Below are positions 59,850 to 64,000 of a stretch of DNA of 64,000 nt, one piece after another. The translations under genes and the position numbers were made by a program. The stretch's first letter is position 1, and the number at the start of each line of letters is the position of its first letter. This stretch comes from Tetrapisispora phaffii CBS 4417 (taxonomy: Eukaryota > Ascomycota > Saccharomycetes > Saccharomycetales > Saccharomycetaceae), in NCBI RefSeq assembly GCF_000236905.1, contig NC_016520.1, positions 62,001 to 126,000 on the forward strand. Direction: 5' to 3'. The notes under the pieces were generated by a model that worked only from the letters and a program-made list of their open reading frames with translations, was not told the DNA's origin and did not search any database.

Positions 59850-62216
59850 ATGAGTGATGAGCTTAACTCCAGCGAGAGTGAAGTTGAATACATCATGGCT
59901 AGCAGAAAGCAGCGTTCAAATGCTGGTAATAGGATGAAACATTTGCTAGAGCAAGAGTTAGAGGGTATGCGCTTGAAAACTAATGACATGGATGAAGATG
60001 AAATTGATTTATTATTTGCTGAAGACGATGAAGACGACGAATTTGAATATAACTCTAATGAGGAAGAAGGGGAAGAAGAAGAAGGTAGAGAAAATGATGA
60101 GAAACCTGTAAAGAAAGGAGAATCTTTTCAGCACCAGGAAGTAAAAGCTATTGAGAAAGAAGAAACTATTGGTGACAATGAAGAAAATGTTGATGATGAT
60201 TTAATGCTTACTGAATCAGATGAGGAAAACTCCGACAATGATGATGATAACTCAGGAGAGGAAGCTTTACAAAAGCAAGAGAGACTAAGGTTGAAGTTAA
60301 AAAGGAAACGTGCTAAGAGGGTTCCTATAATACGGAAAAGAGTAGATGAAGCGAGATTGAACAACCTTCAAGATAAAGAAGAAGATACCAAGAGGAAAAG
60401 AAGAAAGAAATATGCCAGCCACCTTAATGCTGAGAGTTTGTTACAAGCTGAGAGACGTACCTCTAAAAGATCATCCGTGATAGAAAACAAAATGAAAGTA
60501 TATGAAAAATTATCGAAAGCTGAAGAGAAACGTAAATTCATTCAAGGAAGAATGCAGGAAAATCGTGAAAAAACTCAAGAACTTATTTTGACTCAAGCTG
60601 ATAGATTGAAGATGGCAGAAGAAACTGAAGAATTGAATCTAAAAAGTTTAAATAAATATAAGGAGCAAGAAGTACATAAAAAACAATCAAGGTTAGCCCT
60701 GCAGCAACGTCAAAAACAAAAATTTAAAAATGGTGAAATAGTTATTCAAATCTTGTCTCAATTTACACATGTATCTCCAATTATGGAAGTGGAGGACAAA
60801 AAATATTGGGATGAAGAGGTCAGCAAAAGAGAGAAAAAAGAGCGAAAAACAAAGAGAAAATATACACGAAGGAAAGGAAAACAAGATGCACTTATATCCC
60901 ATGACAGTTCAGAAAATATAAAGTCCAATGCGCTAGAAAATATACAAGAAAAATCTGTTATGGATGAAGAAACCCCAACTGAAATAAAAGGAATAGATGG
61001 AATGAATGTTATGCAAAGGGACAATGAACAATCAGATAAAATGATACACGAAAATTCAACTTCCAAAACAGATATTGCACTTGAGGGCCAGAATAATGAT
61101 GAAAATGCCACTTTCATCACAGTCGGTTCTGCCACAGTTATAACTGAGGAGTTTAAAACTGATGGTGATACTCAAATAGTATCTAATAATGCATCGAATT
61201 TTGAAGACTCAGGAAAACTTGAAAACATTACTAATGAAAAAACCAATCTAATGTCAAATGATAATAGAATCTCAGATCAAGATACTGTGGTGGAAAAAAT
61301 TAAAAAGGACAAATTGCTAGAAGAAAATTTGAATGCAATTGATATCGATACTTTAAAAGAAGATGACGGATCAAGCATTAAATCAAATAATCAACCAAGT
61401 ACTGCTGGTGAGAGTTGTAATGTAGATGATGAGAAGCTAGAAACCTATGAACAGGTGGATAGGCACGAACAGGATGCAAATGATGCTGCCAATGACATAA
61501 ACGGAGATAAAAAAACCGATCAAGTAGAATTAATTAATTCAGAGGTTACGGAATCGTCATTAGATACACTTGCTCATGAAACTAAAGATATTTCTGCTTC
61601 AACTGAGATAGAAAGTCTAATAGTTTATGAGGGACCATCACAGCTGGTAAGTAAAAATTTGGTAACCGTGTATATATTTCCGGATGAACAACCAAAAGCA
61701 CAACTAGAGAGTTTACTTTTTAACAGTAATCGAAACACCAGATCGCTTCAAAATTCTGATGAAATGGAGCAAATCTGCAGAATTACAAATCCTAAGGAAG
61801 TAAATGACAGTGCCTTATTTTCTTCTATTATACCTGATTTATCTTTTCTGAGCTCATACCCTTCTTTTGGAGAATATGATAAAAAGATAGTGCTGGATAC
61901 AAATACTGAATCAAACAATGATAAAGAAATTGAAATTAACACCTTACCTCCCTCCGGTGTTCTTCTTTCAAATGGTGTCAGGAAGAAGTGCCCTATCTCT
62001 AATAAAGGATGCAAATATTTTGATCCAAAGAATGGTGTACCATATTCTGATGTGGATTCTTATAAAATTATTCAAGAACTACAAGATCCAATTGGTCCTA
62101 AAGGAACCGAAGAAACACCTCGTCCACGGTTTTATTGGTATGGCTTTGGGAATGGTGGTATATATTTAGATATGAATCAAAGACATGCAAATGGCGTACC
62201 TGATGGATTTAACTAA
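59850..62216 (+). CDS. VPS72: SWR1 complex subunit Vps72 (YL1)
   Basis: Vps72/Swc2 binds the histone variant H2A.Z and nucleosome-free DNA within the SWR1 remodeller, which exchanges H2A for H2A.Z. The protein has 788 residues (795 in S. cerevisiae). The N-terminal YL1 region contains MASRKQRSNAGNRMKHLLEQEL and the acidic stretch that contacts H2A.Z-H2B (about 50-150). A long Lys/Arg-rich helix with RRTSKRSSVIENK is at about 185-300. A low-complexity Asp/Asn/Glu region follows. The YL1_C domain is near the end (about 705-750: CPISNKGCKYFDPKNGVPYSD), then RPRFYWYGFGNGGIYLD. It corresponds to YDR485C and is convergent with HMI1 with only 40 bases between stops. Confidence 0.94.
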   Translation: MSDELNSSESEVEYIMASRKQRSNAGNRMKHLLEQELEGMRLKTNDMDEDEIDLLFAEDDEDDEFEYNSNEEEGEEEEGRENDEKPVKKGESFQHQEVKAIEKEETIGDNEENVDDDLMLTESDEENSDNDDDNSGEEALQKQERLRLKLKRKRAKRVPIIRKRVDEARLNNLQDKEEDTKRKRRKKYASHLNAESLLQAERRTSKRSSVIENKMKVYEKLSKAEEKRKFIQGRMQENREKTQELILTQADRLKMAEETEELNLKSLNKYKEQEVHKKQSRLALQQRQKQKFKNGEIVIQILSQFTHVSPIMEVEDKKYWDEEVSKREKKERKTKRKYTRRKGKQDALISHDSSENIKSNALENIQEKSVMDEETPTEIKGIDGMNVMQRDNEQSDKMIHENSTSKTDIALEGQNNDENATFITVGSATVITEEFKTDGDTQIVSNNASNFEDSGKLENITNEKTNLMSNDNRISDQDTVVEKIKKDKLLEENLNAIDIDTLKEDDGSSIKSNNQPSTAGESCNVDDEKLETYEQVDRHEQDANDAANDINGDKKTDQVELINSEVTESSLDTLAHETKDISASTEIESLIVYEGPSQLVSKNLVTVYIFPDEQPKAQLESLLFNSNRNTRSLQNSDEMEQICRITNPKEVNDSALFSSIIPDLSFLSSYPSFGEYDKKIVLDTNTESNNDKEIEINTLPPSGVLLSNGVRKKCPISNKGCKYFDPKNGVPYSDVDSYKIIQELQDPIGPKGTEETPRPRFYWYGFGNGGIYLDMNQRHANGVPDGFN

Positions 62217-62256
62217 TGAATATAAACTATGTATCTGTTATTAGTAATGACATTTT

Positions 62257-64000
62257 CTATCTAGATAAAACTCTTAATGTCCTACGTGTAGCTTTTAACG
62301 CATTTATAGAAAAATTTCTAATTTGTTGCGAGTTGAAACCGTATTTCTGTTGAATTGTTCTATATTTTTCAGTATAAGCTCCTGGCTGATATCTTCGTGA
62401 AACGTCTTTATTATAAAACTTCCAAAAAGAAGAATTTGTTAATATTGGATTAGTAGTTGCAGTAGCCTTTATATTATAATGCCTGATATTGATCATATAT
62501 AGTAAATTTCTTGCTCTTGTAGCGGCTACGTATAATGTATTCTTATCAATCGGTAATTTATGAGTTTGTAAATCGCCTACTACAAATGCTATAGGATATT
62601 CTAATCCTTTTGCGCAATGAATTGTAGATAAATTAACCATATTTTCCTTGCTCCTAAGAGTTGGATAACGCTCATGTGTCACAATTGTTTGGTCACGGTA
62701 GGATTGGAGGAACCACTTCAGCAAGGACATATCATCGTCTTTTGTTGCGGCACAATTTTTTAATACACGAGAGAATTCATATAGATTTTCCTTAAACAAT
62801 TCCTTCTGTTGGTCATTTTCAAATTCGAAAATACCAGTGTTTAATTTATATGCAATATTAGTAATATTCTCCAACAACTCATGTGCTGAATTAAGATTAT
62901 TTAACACCTTTTCTTCAATAATTGGATTAAATAATTTAACAAATTCAATAATTTTATTTTTTGTAGTATTATTTACAGGTAATGATTCGGAAGATCCTTG
63001 GCTTATATAATGCCAGAGAGAACAGTTGTTTTTTTGTGCACCTTCAAACAAGTTCTTTATTGATATTTTACCAATCCCTTTTACATGATTGAGCATGATA
63101 ATTGTGCTAAAATCACTTTTCAATATTGAATATTCCTCGACCTCATCCATTGATGAATCTTCAGTCAATGAATAAACTAACTTTGTGATATCCAACAAGC
63201 ATTGAATTGCCGAGTTTTTAATCCAATCAGGATTGGAAGACAAGCATTTTGTTTCAATTCCATAGAGTGACAAAAAATTATTGATGATGTCTAACTTTGC
63301 ATTAGTTCTTGTCATTATTATTAAATCCGATAATTTCGCACCACATGAAACCAACTTACAAATTTCTGAAACAATATACTCTAGTTCTTGAAGAATATTA
63401 TCAGTGTACTCAACAATTGGTTCAATACTTGCATAAGATTTTGGAGCATTCGACAAAATATTGTCCTTTGAAATCTGTTTCCCATCCAATAAGATTTTCT
63501 TTGATAGTTCAACAATCTCTGCACTACTACGAAAATTTTCTTGCAGTTTAAGCAGTTTAAGATTTTCTTTGCCATTGCATTCCTCTAATATTTTCATTAC
63601 CTTAGCGTTAGACCCCAAAAATTCATAAATACTTTGATTATCATCACCATACAATTCTAATTGTTTGTTTTTGCAAATTGGTATCAGAAACTTCAATAAC
63701 GATGGATATAAGTCTTGAAATTCATCAATGATTACAATCTTGTAGTTATTTAATAGATGATATGTAAATTGGTTCTCAATTCCGACATCAGCAATATCTT
63801 TTTCATTACCTTTTTCCTTCAAAATCTTTGATGCTTGAATAATTAAATCATTATGAGTAAAAACATTGTTATTATTCATTATTTTTGCAATTTCTGTCAG
63901 TTCACCTTTAATTTTATTACTGGATATTTTATAATCATCATATAATTTTTCAAATTGTTTTGTTGCATATAGTGATGATGGTTTAATGCTGTGCTTTGAC
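62257..64000 (-). CDS. HMI1: Mitochondrial DNA helicase Hmi1 (5' end outside window)
   Basis: Hmi1 is an inner-membrane-associated superfamily 1 (UvrD/Rep-like) 3'-5' helicase that maintains wild-type mitochondrial DNA. The last 581 or so codons are present. The frame stays open to the window edge, so the ATG at 63877-63879 is internal. Visible motifs in order are: Walker B/motif II IIDEFQDLYPSL (near 63700-63730), motif III GDDNQSIYEFLG, motif IV QENFRSS, motif V LSTIHCAKGLEYPIAFVVGD and motif VI LYVAATRARNLLYM. Walker A lies beyond the edge. The basic C-terminus (NFSINALKATRRTLRVLSR) fits the unusual C-terminal mitochondrial targeting signal known for Hmi1. It corresponds to YOL095C (706 residues). 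Confidence 0.93.
   Translation of the reverse strand, partial: SKHSIKPSSLYATKQFEKLYDDYKISSNKIKGELTEIAKIMNNNNVFTHNDLIIQASKILKEKGNEKDIADVGIENQFTYHLLNNYKIVIIDEFQDLYPSLLKFLIPICKNKQLELYGDDNQSIYEFLGSNAKVMKILEECNGKENLKLLKLQENFRSSAEIVELSKKILLDGKQISKDNILSNAPKSYASIEPIVEYTDNILQELEYIVSEICKLVSCGAKLSDLIIMTRTNAKLDIINNFLSLYGIETKCLSSNPDWIKNSAIQCLLDITKLVYSLTEDSSMDEVEEYSILKSDFSTIIMLNHVKGIGKISIKNLFEGAQKNNCSLWHYISQGSSESLPVNNTTKNKIIEFVKLFNPIIEEKVLNNLNSAHELLENITNIAYKLNTGIFEFENDQQKELFKENLYEFSRVLKNCAATKDDDMSLLKWFLQSYRDQTIVTHERYPTLRSKENMVNLSTIHCAKGLEYPIAFVVGDLQTHKLPIDKNTLYVAATRARNLLYMINIRHYNIKATATTNPILTNSSFWKFYNKDVSRRYQPGAYTEKYRTIQQKYGFNSQQIRNFSINALKATRRTLRVLSR

Overview
The window is nuclear DNA of a budding yeast of the family Saccharomycetaceae. 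The genes are compact, mostly without introns and AT-rich. The only introns are in three ribosomal-protein genes, each with GTATGT, TACTAAC and AG signals. Nearly every gene is recognisable as a counterpart of a Saccharomyces cerevisiae gene. The order interleaves genes that in S. cerevisiae are split between duplicated blocks: left arm of XIV (YNL316 to YNL281), left arm of XV (YOL132 to YOL095), and, at the right end, IV (YDR497 to YDR485). Many genes of each block are missing. That pattern suggests a post-whole-genome-duplication yeast whose gene losses differ from those of S. cerevisiae, such as a member of the Vanderwaltozyma, Tetrapisispora, Kazachstania or Naumovozyma group. This placement is inferred from recalled gene order, not from a search. 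The sequence is a draft: a run of 20 Ns starts at 46562.

Layout. 1-5.2 kb: the tail of a + strand gene, PHA2 (phenylalanine synthesis), a GAS4-like sporulation glucanosyltransferase, and STB1 (G1/S regulator). 5.5-16.5 kb: KRI1 (ribosome biogenesis), VPS68, spliced RPL25, MDH2, spliced RPS19 and spliced RPL18. 17-29.6 kb: a mitochondrial-type Prx5 peroxiredoxin, RRI2 (COP9 signalosome), a TOS6-like cell-wall protein carrying PIR repeats, a 3.4-kb stretch without genes, MSN1, PAP2/TRF4 and PTH4. 29.8-40.7 kb: MON2, a Rab-GAP of the MSB3/MSB4 type broken by one frameshift, PUS4 and PCL1. 41.6-47.3 kb: an accessory island with tRNA-Gly(UCC), solo LTRs and LTR fragments, a GRE2-like reductase, MRPL10, the assembly gap and tRNA-Thr(AGU). 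47.7-64 kb: HCH1, a myo-inositol transporter (ITR), RSM28, an IZH-family receptor, the box C/D snoRNA snR58, SLD5, PAC11, COQ3, VPS72 and the 5'-truncated HMI1 helicase gene.

Yeast gene starts were set at ATG. Several longer open frames begin with TTG or GTG and were trimmed: PHA2, MDH2, MSN1, PAP2, MON2, MSB3/4, RSM28, IZH, SLD5 and COQ3. I found no evidence of a previously undescribed multi-gene system. The items most worth attention are: the snR58 gene, whose guide matches 25S rRNA exactly for C663; a TOS6-like protein with two PIR glucan-linkage repeats plus a GPI signal; a peroxiredoxin with a mitochondrial presequence; the frameshifted Rab-GAP; a probable assembly artefact that counts one LTR twice around the N gap; and the gene-free 3.4 kb upstream of MSN1 with a perfect 12-bp-arm hairpin.
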